A DNA stretch of 11,688 nt from Phycisphaerales bacterium UBA3158. Lineage in GTDB: Bacteria > Planctomycetota > Phycisphaerae > Phycisphaerales > SM1A02. Positions 1-6,265 of the stretch are shown here, one piece after another; the stretch's first letter is position 1; each line of letters starts with the position of its first letter. The DNA is taken from contig DEYM01000018.1 of NCBI GenBank assembly GCA_002364555.1, positions 1-11,688 on the forward strand, in the 5' to 3' direction. The notes below the pieces were generated by a model. The model searched no databases, had not been told where the DNA came from, and saw only the letters and a list, made by a program, of their open reading frames with translations. Position numbers and translations under genes: made by a program.

Positions 1-498
1 GAAATCTGCTCGTACTTCCAGCCCTGTTCTTCCCACCAGTGGCGATACATGCGGTCCATCATGGCGGCCCAGTCGTCCGCGTCGTTACCGCCATCTCCCG
101 CCTGGATCGCAACGAAGCAGTCACGATGGTCGTGCTTGTCGGAGAGCAGTGACTGCAATTCGACCTTTTCCATCCGACGGGTCAGCTTGAAGAACTGCTC
201 GTCGACTTCAATCAGAAGTTCCTCATCACCGGCCTCTTTGGCCAGTTCGTACCCGACCGTGGCGTCTTCATAGTCGCCGATGACACTCTCGAGCCCTTCC
301 GTCTGGGCCTTGAGCAGCTTGAATTCCGATATCACCTTCTGAGCGGCTTCCTGGTCGTTCCAGAAATCGGCGGTGTTCATGTTTTCCTGAAGCGAATCCC
401 TTTGAGCGATCTTGCCGTCGTAGTCAAAGAGAGTCACGGATGGTCAAGATCCGCGCCTCGAGGTCGTCTATCACAGGTTGGTGAGCTTCATAATGCAT
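1..498 (-). CDS. prfB: Peptide chain release factor 2 (RF2), N-terminal part, with programmed +1 frameshift
   Basis: RF2 recognises UGA and UAA stop codons and releases the nascent peptide on the ribosome. The gene runs off the left edge, so only the N-terminal domain and the start of domain 2 are present. Frame 0 begins at ATG 498-496 and reads 24 codons to an in-frame TGA at 426-424. Reading resumes one base on, as DYDGKIAQRDSL, matching the DYD that follows the shift in E. coli RF2. The downstream part includes IQAGDGGNDADDWAAMMDRM, matching the RF2 core IQAG-GG-(E/D)A-DWA-M-RMY. The site reads CTT TGA C, the canonical slip sequence, and the UGA codon is the one RF2 itself reads, so the gene is probably autoregulated. 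The usual AGGGGG stimulator is not seen just before CTT. A GAGG lies 14 nt before the ATG, which is a weak ribosome site. The gene is divergent from the aminotransferase. Identity is very secure; the exact start is less so. Confidence 0.93.
424..429 (-). promoter_or_regulatory. Programmed +1 ribosomal frameshift site of prfB (CTT TGA)
   Basis: On the minus strand, CTT (429-427) is followed by the in-frame stop TGA (426-424) and then C. RF2-like sequence ends at this stop in frame 0 (IRDSL) and continues in the +1 frame from GAC (425-423) as DYDGK. This is the arrangement known from bacterial prfB: the CUU-decoding tRNA slips to UUU when UGA is decoded slowly. The preceding bases (CGT GAC TCT) contain no AGGGGG-like element, so any stimulation must come from elsewhere or be weaker than in E. 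coli. Confidence 0.88.
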
Positions 499-587
499 GG
501 GGGGCCAGTGTACCTCAGCAAACACGAGCAGGTAGCTGGCAGCATCTCGATTGGGCGGTATCCTTCCATTCCATGATGGAGAACATG

Positions 588-1811
588 ATGAGCAGTGCCA
601 TGAACCTATCCGATCGTGCCAAGGGCGTTCCCGCCTCGCCGACCCTTGCCATCACAGCCAGAGTGAAGGCGCTCAAGGCTGCTGGAGAGGACATCATCGG
701 GTTTGGAGCGGGAGAGCCTGATTTCGGCACGCCCGCGATCATCAGTGAGGCGGCCATCGAGTCCCTTCAGAACGGACAGACTCGGTACGCGCCGACTCCC
801 GGAACCCCCGAGGCCCGTGAGGCCATTGCCCAGAAGCTTCGCACGGAGAACGGCATCGACTGCTCGGCTGCAGACATCATCGTCAACAACGGCGCCAAGT
901 TCACCATCTATCTGGCATTGCAGGCGATCATCAATCCCGGTGATGTGGTTCTGCTTCCTACACCGGCCTGGGTCTCCTACAAGCCGATGATTGAACTGGC
1001 TGGCGGAGTGGTTCGGGAAATTCCAGCGGGTCCTGATTCCGATTTCAAGATGACTCCACTGCAGCTTGATGAGGCATTGGCCGCCGGTGCTCGAGCCCTG
1101 ATCTTCAACAGTCCCTCAAACCCCTGTGGAACGATGTACACCCCGGATGAAGTGGCTGCATTGATTCAGGTGATCAGGAAGCATCCATCCATCGCAGTCA
1201 TTGCGGATGAGATCTACGAGCAGTTGATCTATACGGAAGCACCATACTGTTCCATGGCGAGCGATCCGGAAATCGCGGACCGGGTCATCACCATCAACGG
1301 TCTCAGCAAGACATTCGCCATGACCGGATGGCGAATTGGATACGCCTGTGCCACCGATCCCGATGGGGCGGTGATAAAGGCCATGACGAGACTGCAGAGC
1401 CAGATGACGTCATCCATCACCAGTTTTCTCATGAGCTCCATTCCAGCAGCATTGAACGGAGCAAAGTCCGATGTCGAGATGATGAGACGGACCTTTGCCA
1501 AGAGGGCCGAATTGATCCATGGCCTCATCGAGGCCTGGCCAGGAGTCAGCTGCCCGAGGCCGACGGGGGCGTTCTACGTATTTCCGGATGTTTCCTCGAC
1601 CTTCGGTCGGACCTCGCCCGGTGGAGTGACCATCAATGGGGCCATGGATTTCGCTTCAGCACTGCTGGACGAGGCCAGAGTGGCGGTTGTTCCAGGTGAG
1701 GGATTTCTCGGTTGTGGACCTCGACATGTCCGAATGTCATTTGCCTGTTCGGATGAAGACATCAAGGAAGGGTGTCGAAGAATCGCGAGATGGCTCTCAG
1801 AGCTGTCTTAA
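588..1811 (+). CDS. PLP-dependent class I aminotransferase, aspartate aminotransferase type
   Basis: A cytosolic fold-type I aminotransferase, most likely transferring the amino group between aspartate and 2-oxoglutarate, as in the Bacillus/Thermus type of AspC. The N-terminus reads PASPTLAITARVKALKAAGE, then IGFGAGEPDFGTP, both typical of the family. Other conserved parts are RYAPTPGTPEAREAI, NSPSNPCGTMY (substrate and PLP contacts), ADEIYEQLIY, and SKTFAMTGWRIGYA with the PLP-binding Lys at residue 241. Near the C-terminus RMSFACSDEDI carries the carboxylate-binding Arg. I chose ATG 588 because GGAG (578-581) lies 6 nt before it; ATG 600, giving MNLSDRAKG, is also possible. Length is then 407 aa, normal for the family. 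The frame stays open upstream to about 402, but that extension overlaps the start of prfB and lacks family similarity. Exact substrate cannot be fixed: prephenate, aromatic or alanine-type aminotransferases share these motifs. Confidence 0.9.
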   Translation: MSSAMNLSDRAKGVPASPTLAITARVKALKAAGEDIIGFGAGEPDFGTPAIISEAAIESLQNGQTRYAPTPGTPEAREAIAQKLRTENGIDCSAADIIVNNGAKFTIYLALQAIINPGDVVLLPTPAWVSYKPMIELAGGVVREIPAGPDSDFKMTPLQLDEALAAGARALIFNSPSNPCGTMYTPDEVAALIQVIRKHPSIAVIADEIYEQLIYTEAPYCSMASDPEIADRVITINGLSKTFAMTGWRIGYACATDPDGAVIKAMTRLQSQMTSSITSFLMSSIPAALNGAKSDVEMMRRTFAKRAELIHGLIEAWPGVSCPRPTGAFYVFPDVSSTFGRTSPGGVTINGAMDFASALLDEARVAVVPGEGFLGCGPRHVRMSFACSDEDIKEGCRRIARWLSELS

Positions 1812-1902
1812 GGCCACTTTGGCCCGAAACCGGCTCAAGGTCCGGTAAACAGGAAATCGACCGGATCCTCTGTTGCTCCTCGCGTCTGGGGCTTGCTGCC
1901 GC

Positions 1903-1908
1903 TACAAT
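1903..1908 (+). promoter_or_regulatory. Possible -10 box upstream of rpsO
   Basis: TACAAT matches the bacterial -10 consensus at five of six positions and lies 70 nt before the rpsO start. No convincing -35 hexamer stands 16-18 nt upstream; the closest, TTGCTC at 1873-1878, is 24 nt away. This is a weak call resting on one hexamer. Confidence 0.25.
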
Positions 1909-1942
1909 CCGGAATTCAAATTGGAAACGAACTTTTAGAGCC

Positions 1943-1972
1943 AGGAGGGGGTCTAGACCGACCCCGACGAGG
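1943..1972 (+). promoter_or_regulatory. rpsO leader: overlapping hairpins and ribosome binding site
   Basis: The leader contains AGGAGGGG (1943-1950), too far from the start to act as the Shine-Dalgarno sequence, then two mutually exclusive foldings. One is the perfect palindrome GGTCTAGACC (1950-1959). The other pairs GGGGTC (1948-1953) with GACCCC (1960-1965) around a 6-nt loop. The working Shine-Dalgarno is probably GAGG (1969-1972), 5 nt before ATG 1978. S15 represses its own synthesis by binding the rpsO leader in several bacteria, through RNA structures that differ between lineages. A regulatory role here is inference from position and structure alone. Confidence 0.4.
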
Positions 1973-1977
1973 ATTAC

Positions 1978-2247
1978 ATGAGCCTCACTTTAGATCAAAC
2001 ACGTGAAATCGTGAACGAGCACAGTCGTGGTGACAATGACACGGGTTCCCCCGAGGTCCAGATCGCCATCATGACCACCCGTATTCAGCAGCTGACCGAG
2101 CATCTCAAGGTAGCGAAGAAGGATCACTCCTCTCGTCGCGGTCTTCTCATGCTCGTCGGCAAGCGAACTCGTCTGTTGCGTTACCTCTCGAGGACTCGAC
2201 CAGCAGACTATCGGGCGCTTATCAAGAAACTCGGCCTGCGCAAGTAG
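1978..2247 (+). CDS. rpsO: 30S ribosomal protein S15
   Basis: S15 is a primary 16S rRNA-binding protein of the small subunit platform, needed for assembly of the central domain and for a bridge to the 50S subunit. The 89-aa product has the usual length and contains the hallmark HSRGDNDTGSPEVQIAI, followed by the long helical TTRIQQLTEHL, the KDHSSRRGLLMLVGKR rRNA-binding segment and the closing YRALIKKLGLRK. ATG 1978 follows GAGG with 5-nt spacing and gives the standard N-terminus. The gene precedes pnp, the same order as the rpsO-pnp operon of E. coli and many other bacteria. The identification is essentially certain. Confidence 0.98.
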   Translation: MSLTLDQTREIVNEHSRGDNDTGSPEVQIAIMTTRIQQLTEHLKVAKKDHSSRRGLLMLVGKRTRLLRYLSRTRPADYRALIKKLGLRK

Positions 2248-2296
2248 CCGGTCGAGCACACCGTCACGGGCCCGATGCCGAAGAAGCATGTTGGCA

Positions 2297-2341
2297 GTGG
2301 GCAAGTGCCAGTTTTTCAACTGACCCTTGTCTTCTGCCCAC
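2297..2341 (+). promoter_or_regulatory. Stem-loop in the rpsO-pnp intergenic region
   Basis: GTGGGCA (2297-2303) pairs with TGCCCAC (2335-2341), and inside it CAGTT (2309-2313) pairs with AACTG (2318-2322) around a TTTC loop. Together they form a long interrupted stem between rpsO and pnp. In E. coli the same position holds an RNase III-cleaved hairpin through which PNPase controls its own message. A similar role is plausible here but inferred. No run of T follows the stem, so it is not a typical intrinsic terminator. Confidence 0.5.
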
Positions 2342-2445
2342 AGTGTGATGGCGATATCGGCCCACACCACAGAACTGTCCCTGCACATCGATTGTGTGTC
2401 TCGGGCAACTATCACCAATCCAGATGATTGGCAGGAGTAAGAACA

Positions 2446-4626
2446 ATGAAAGAATGTCATGTCGAAAGAGAAATCGGCGGACGAATGATGCGCATGGAGA
2501 CAGGCGTCGTGGCCAAGCTGGCCAATGCCTGTGTCATGATCACCCATGGTGATTCCACTGTCATGTGCAGTGCCGTTCGTGCCAACCCCCGTCCAGGGCT
2601 TGATTTCTTCCCGCTTCAGTGCGACTACCGAGAACGAACGTCCGCAGCGGGCAAGTTCCCCGGTGGCTTCCGCAAGCGAGAAGGTGCCCCGAACGAGAAG
2701 GAAGTCCTGACGATGCGGATGATCGATCGTCCGATTCGTCCTCTCTTCCCGGACGGCTTCATCGACGAAGTCCAGCTCCAGTGCTGGGTCATGAGTCACG
2801 ATGGTCAGAATGACACAGATGTGCTCGCTTGCACAGGTGCTTCAGCGGCCTTGAACCTCACCGACGCCCCGTTCGAGGGTCCAGTCGCCACCGTTCGAGT
2901 CGGCCGGGTCACCACCGAGCAGGGTGAGCAGTTCGTACTGAACCCGACCCAGGCACAGATGGAATATTCCGATCTGGATCTCGTTCTCTCCGGACATGTA
3001 GATGGTGTGAACATGATCGAAGTCGGTGCTGCCGAGGTTCCCGACGAGGATGTCCTCAAGGCCATCGAGTTCGGTTACGAGGAAGGCATCAAGCCTCTTC
3101 TGGAGATGATGAACGAGCTTCACGGCAAGGCCGACGCTCCAGAGAAGCGAATGGGTGAACTGTCGCTTCCACCAGCTGATGTCACCGAGAAGGTCAAGGC
3201 CGTCGCTGGCGACGAGATGACTACCGTCAGGAAGATTCCCGGCAAGTCCGATCGCAGCGCCGCCGTCGATGCACTTCGCAAGAAGGTCATCGAAGATCAC
3301 TTCGCCATTCCCGACAACGCCTCCTATGCCGACCACCGTGCTGCCGAGGATCGTCAGCGGTGGGCTCGTGAAGCCTTCCGTCAGCTCGAGAAGAAGACCA
3401 CTCGTCGTCTCATCGTGGAAGAGAACATCCGTGCCGATGGCCGTGATTACACGACCATCCGACCACTCCGAATCGATACGGGCGTCTTCGCCCGCACACA
3501 CGGTTCGTCCTTGTTCCAGCGTGGAGAGACCCAGAGTCTCGTCACCTGCACCCTGGGAACGGGTCGTGATGAGCAGATCGTCGATGGTCTGATGCCCGAA
3601 TATGCCAAGAAGTTCTACCTCCACTACAACTTCCCACCGTTCTGCGTGGGTGAAGCTGGTCGAATCATGGGACCTGGTCGACGTGAAGTCGGTCATGGTG
3701 CTCTGGCCGAGCGGTCGCTTCTGGGCGTTCTTCCCGATGTGGAGGACTTCCCGTACACGGTTCGTCTGGTGAGTGACATCACCGAGTCGAATGGTTCATC
3801 ATCGATGGCCTCCGTCTGTGGTGGCTGCATGGCTCTGATGGATGCTGGCGTTCCGATCAAGAACACCTGTGCCGGCATCTCGATCGGTCGATTCAGCAAC
3901 GACGAAGGCAAGATCGTCCACGTCACCGATATCATCGGTGAGGAGGACTTCTTCGGGGACATGGACTTCAAGGTCTCCGGTACCCGAGAAGGAATCACCG
4001 GAATCCAGCTTGATCTCAAGGCTCGAGGCCTCTGGTTCGATGAGATCAAGACCATCTTCACGCAGGTTCGCGAGGGTCGAATCTGGTTGATCGATCAGAT
4101 GGAAGCCGCCCTGGATGGCCCGAGGGAGAACATCTCCCAGCATGCTCCGCGAATCACCCAGATCACCATTGATCCGGACAAGATCGGCAAGCTCATCGGA
4201 CCCGGCGGCAAGACCATTCGAAGCATTCAGGAAAGCACCGGTGCCAACATCGATGTCGATGATGACGGTACCGTCACGATTTCCTCCACTGACGGAGTTT
4301 CCGGTGCCAAGGCACTGGCCGAGGTCGAAGCGGTTGCCGCGACGATCAAGGTCGGTTCCGTGTACGAAGGAAAGGTCGTCTCGACCAAGGACTTCGGCGC
4401 CTTCATCGAGATCGCAACCGGTACCGACGGCATGTGTCACATCTCTGAACTGGCCGATGGCTATGTGAAGAATGTCGATGATGTCGTCAAGGTCGGCGAT
4501 GTCGTGAAGGTCAAGGTCATCAATGTCGATCCCACCGGCCGCATCAAGCTCTCCCGCAAGGCAGTCCTCCTCGAGGAGGCTTCCGAGGGTGAGGATGCCA
4601 AGGAGACCGTAGAGGCTTCGTCCTGA
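2446..4626 (+). CDS. pnp: Polyribonucleotide nucleotidyltransferase (PNPase)
   Basis: A trimeric 3'-5' exoribonuclease that degrades RNA phosphorolytically to nucleoside diphosphates and can add 3' tails. The 726-aa product has the standard order: first RNase PH-like core with CDYRERTSAAGKFPGGFRKR and MRMIDRPIRPLFPDGF, a helical linker, the second, catalytic RNase PH core (RADGRDYTTIRPL, SDITESNGSSSMASVCGG, GDMDFKVSGT), a KH domain (IGKLIGPGGKTI, GPGG at residue 585) and an S1 domain from about residue 637 (GSVYEGKVVSTKDFGAF). D501, D507 and K509 match the metal-binding residues D486, D492 and K494 of E. coli. ATG 2446 is preceded by AGGAG at 8-nt spacing; a TTG further upstream would place this ribosome site inside the gene, so I rejected it. 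The histidine kinase follows 25 nt downstream and is probably cotranscribed. Confidence 0.97.
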   Translation: MKECHVEREIGGRMMRMETGVVAKLANACVMITHGDSTVMCSAVRANPRPGLDFFPLQCDYRERTSAAGKFPGGFRKREGAPNEKEVLTMRMIDRPIRPLFPDGFIDEVQLQCWVMSHDGQNDTDVLACTGASAALNLTDAPFEGPVATVRVGRVTTEQGEQFVLNPTQAQMEYSDLDLVLSGHVDGVNMIEVGAAEVPDEDVLKAIEFGYEEGIKPLLEMMNELHGKADAPEKRMGELSLPPADVTEKVKAVAGDEMTTVRKIPGKSDRSAAVDALRKKVIEDHFAIPDNASYADHRAAEDRQRWAREAFRQLEKKTTRRLIVEENIRADGRDYTTIRPLRIDTGVFARTHGSSLFQRGETQSLVTCTLGTGRDEQIVDGLMPEYAKKFYLHYNFPPFCVGEAGRIMGPGRREVGHGALAERSLLGVLPDVEDFPYTVRLVSDITESNGSSSMASVCGGCMALMDAGVPIKNTCAGISIGRFSNDEGKIVHVTDIIGEEDFFGDMDFKVSGTREGITGIQLDLKARGLWFDEIKTIFTQVREGRIWLIDQMEAALDGPRENISQHAPRITQITIDPDKIGKLIGPGGKTIRSIQESTGANIDVDDDGTVTISSTDGVSGAKALAEVEAVAATIKVGSVYEGKVVSTKDFGAFIEIATGTDGMCHISELADGYVKNVDDVVKVGDVVKVKVINVDPTGRIKLSRKAVLLEEASEGEDAKETVEASS

Positions 4627-4651
4627 CCAGGCTTTATCAGGAGGACAGGTC

Positions 4652-5479
4652 CTGAACACGACCTGGTTCATAATCGGAATCGGAGCGGGCATGGTTGCGA
4701 CCGTGCCCGTTCTGCTATGGGCACTTCGCCGCGCCACTCATCGCGCCCGGGAAGCAGAGGGCGAGTCGCGCGACAACCAGCGACTCGCCGAGCTGGGTGC
4801 CATGACTGGAGGGCTTGCGCACGAGATCAAGAATCCACTGTCGACGGTGGGCTTGAATGCGCAGCTCCTTCAGGAGGATCTGCAGCATCTTGAGATAGAG
4901 GCGGACGAGCGGGATCGACTGGTTCATCGCGTCGAGACACTGCATCGTGAAGTCGATCGACTACGCGGAATTCTGACCGACTTTCTGGAATATGCCGGAC
5001 GAATCAAGCTGGATGTGCAGCTCAGAGACGTTCGTGAAGTCGTGGAGGAACTGGGAGACTTCTATCATCCTCAATGCGTGCAGTCCGGAGTCGTGATGAG
5101 AATCGATGCCTGTGCCTCGCGTGCCATGGCCATGATCGACGAGGGCATGCTCAAGCAGGCGCTTCTGAATCTCGTGCTCAATGCAGTTCAGGCGATGACA
5201 TCCACGGAGGATTCCACCGATCAGAAGGAGCTGATACTCCGTGTTCGGCATGAGGATGGGCGTGTCACGATTCAGGTCGTGGATACCGGCCCGGGCATAC
5301 CCCAGGACATGCTCGAGGAGATCTTCCATCCCTATGTATCAGGTCGCAGGGGGGGGACCGGTCTCGGGCTTCCCACCTCGCGTCGAATAGTCGAGGAACA
5401 TGGTGGGCGCCTTCTGGTCGAATCGGAACCGGGGCGTGGAACAGCCTTCTCGATACAACTGCCCGAGTCCTCTGCCTAG
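4652..5479 (+). CDS. Membrane-anchored NtrB-like histidine kinase, probable CTG start
   Basis: A short sensor kinase with no recognisable sensory domain. From CTG 4652 the product is 275 aa: one membrane helix (about residues 5-25, WFIIGIGAGMVATVPVLLWA), a charged linker, and a HisKA dimerisation domain with the phosphoacceptor His57 in LAHEIKNPLSTVGL. The HATPase_c domain follows, with N box LLNLVLNAVQAM, G1 box VVDTGPGIP, F box IFHPYVSG, G2 box GTGLGL and a final GRGTAFSIQLP. CTG 4652 follows a perfect AGGAGG by 7 nt and yields the whole membrane helix. ATG 4691, with GGAG 5 nt upstream, is the conventional alternative but cuts the helix in half. The gene starts 25 nt after pnp and ends 10 nt from the convergent ANTAR regulator, its most likely partner. 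A run of eight G (5349-5356) lies between the F and G2 boxes. Confidence 0.85.
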   Translation: MNTTWFIIGIGAGMVATVPVLLWALRRATHRAREAEGESRDNQRLAELGAMTGGLAHEIKNPLSTVGLNAQLLQEDLQHLEIEADERDRLVHRVETLHREVDRLRGILTDFLEYAGRIKLDVQLRDVREVVEELGDFYHPQCVQSGVVMRIDACASRAMAMIDEGMLKQALLNLVLNAVQAMTSTEDSTDQKELILRVRHEDGRVTIQVVDTGPGIPQDMLEEIFHPYVSGRRGGTGLGLPTSRRIVEEHGGRLLVESEPGRGTAFSIQLPESSA

Positions 5480-5489
5480 GACACGATGC

Positions 5490-6101
5490 TCAATCTCCGA
5501 GGATGTCCTCACTGTCGACGATGGCCTGGGCCACGGTGATCAGCGGTTTCCGATTATTGCGTGCTTGCTTCTGAAGCATTCTCATCGCTTCAGGCTCATC
5601 GACCTGTTTTCGTTTGACGACGATCCATTTCGCCTGTTCGATGAGCTTCCGCTGCTCCAGTCGTTCCTGAAGTTCCTCCACCTTATCTCTCTTGTCCGAC
5701 CAGTCGATGAATCTGGCCCAGGCGACTTCCAGTCCCACCCTGAGCTGATCCTTGGTCACCGGCTTCAGGAGATAGCCGAAGATGCCTATCTTGTTTCCGG
5801 CTTCGACGTATTCGGGATCCGCATACGCGGAGAGAATGACAGTTGGAATATTCTGCTCCTTGAAGATTCGGCAAGCCGCCTCGATACCATCGACCTTGGG
5901 CATCTGGATATCAAGCAGGGCGAGATCCGGAGACTGTTCATGACAGAGCTTGATCACGGATTCGCCGTTGTTGGCCGGTCCGACGACCTCGTATCCCAGA
6001 TCCTCGAGATTGGATGCCAGAAAGGTGGCGATCATGAGCTCATCGTCGGCAACGAGGATCTTCAGGGGGGATGTGTTTCGAGTGTTGTTCTGGTCTGTCA
6101 T
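5490..6101 (-). CDS. Response regulator with receiver and ANTAR RNA-binding domains
   Basis: A two-component regulator of the AmiR/NasR class, which acts by binding tandem RNA hairpins and preventing transcription termination. The 203-aa product has an N-terminal receiver with the acidic pair D19/D20, phosphoacceptor D64 in LALLDIQMPKVDG, S91 in ILSAYAD and K113 in LLKP. A coiled-coil linker (about 133-150, rich in E, K, R and L) leads into the ANTAR domain (about 144-199), seen in LIEQAKWIVVKRKQVDEPEA and LQKQARNNRKPLITVAQAIV. The usual Gly after AK in ANTAR domains is Trp here. ATG 6101 was chosen because AGGA stands 8 nt before it; a further ATG at 6128 in frame has no ribosome site. The gene follows Topo VI A on the same strand after a 164-nt structured gap and converges on the histidine kinase. 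The cognate pairing is inferred from position. Confidence 0.92.
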   Translation of the reverse strand: MTDQNNTRNTSPLKILVADDELMIATFLASNLEDLGYEVVGPANNGESVIKLCHEQSPDLALLDIQMPKVDGIEAACRIFKEQNIPTVILSAYADPEYVEAGNKIGIFGYLLKPVTKDQLRVGLEVAWARFIDWSDKRDKVEELQERLEQRKLIEQAKWIVVKRKQVDEPEAMRMLQKQARNNRKPLITVAQAIVDSEDILGD

Positions 6102-6156
6102 CACGGACGTCCTTTGGTGCCGTTTCATCCTGGAACAGGCACATCAGAACTATAAC

Positions 6157-6183
6157 TCCAAATTCGATCGATACGAATTTGGA
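6157..6183 (-). repeat. Inverted repeat with 10-bp perfect arms, upstream of the ANTAR regulator
   Basis: TCCAAATTCG (6157-6166) is the exact reverse complement of CGAATTTGGA (6174-6183), separated by 7 nt. It lies 56 nt upstream of the regulator start. As RNA it would make a stable stem with a 7-nt loop reading UAUCGAU; as DNA it could be a dimer operator. It is flanked on one side by the palindrome GGACGTCC, which occurs again over the regulator's ribosome binding site. Confidence 0.75.
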
Positions 6184-6222
6184 CGTCCAGCATATTGGGA
6201 ATCGATGTTTTTGATGCCGCAA

Positions 6223-6242
6223 AGAACTGTTGAATCAGTTCT
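6223..6242 (-). terminator. Candidate weak terminator or regulatory hairpin after Topo VI A
   Basis: AGAACTG and CAGTTCT form a perfect 7-bp stem with a 6-nt loop (AUUCAA in the minus-strand RNA), followed by only three T before GCGG. A second small hairpin, ATCCAT/ATGGAT with a 4-nt loop (6251-6266), overlaps the end of the Topo VI A gene. Strength as a terminator is doubtful because the T run is short. A hexanucleotide loop is also typical of ANTAR target hairpins, although the G expected at loop position 4 is C here. Confidence 0.4.
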
Positions 6243-6265
6243 GGATCATCATCCATGACTATGGA

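Noticed and set aside
402..587. N-terminal extension of the aminotransferase frame (62 extra residues from 402).
   Set aside because: It overlaps the start of prfB on the other strand, has no family similarity and lacks a ribosome site; GGAG before ATG 588 gives a normal-length protein.
1812..1846. Possible terminator after the aminotransferase (GGCC/GGCC and ACCGG/CCGGT dyads).
   Set aside because: Stems are only 4-5 bp and no T run follows, so there is no support for an intrinsic terminator.
1990..2799. 269-codon open frame on the minus strand opposite rpsO and the start of pnp.
   Set aside because: It lies antisense to two certain genes, resembles no protein family and has the composition of a shadow frame.
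3799..4737. 312-codon minus-strand open frame opposite the end of pnp.
   Set aside because: Antisense to the conserved KH and S1 domains of PNPase; no independent similarity or ribosome site was seen.
5400..6155. 251-codon plus-strand open frame across the end of the kinase and the ANTAR regulator.
   Set aside because: It is antisense to the regulator, whose receiver and ANTAR residues are all conserved on the minus strand.
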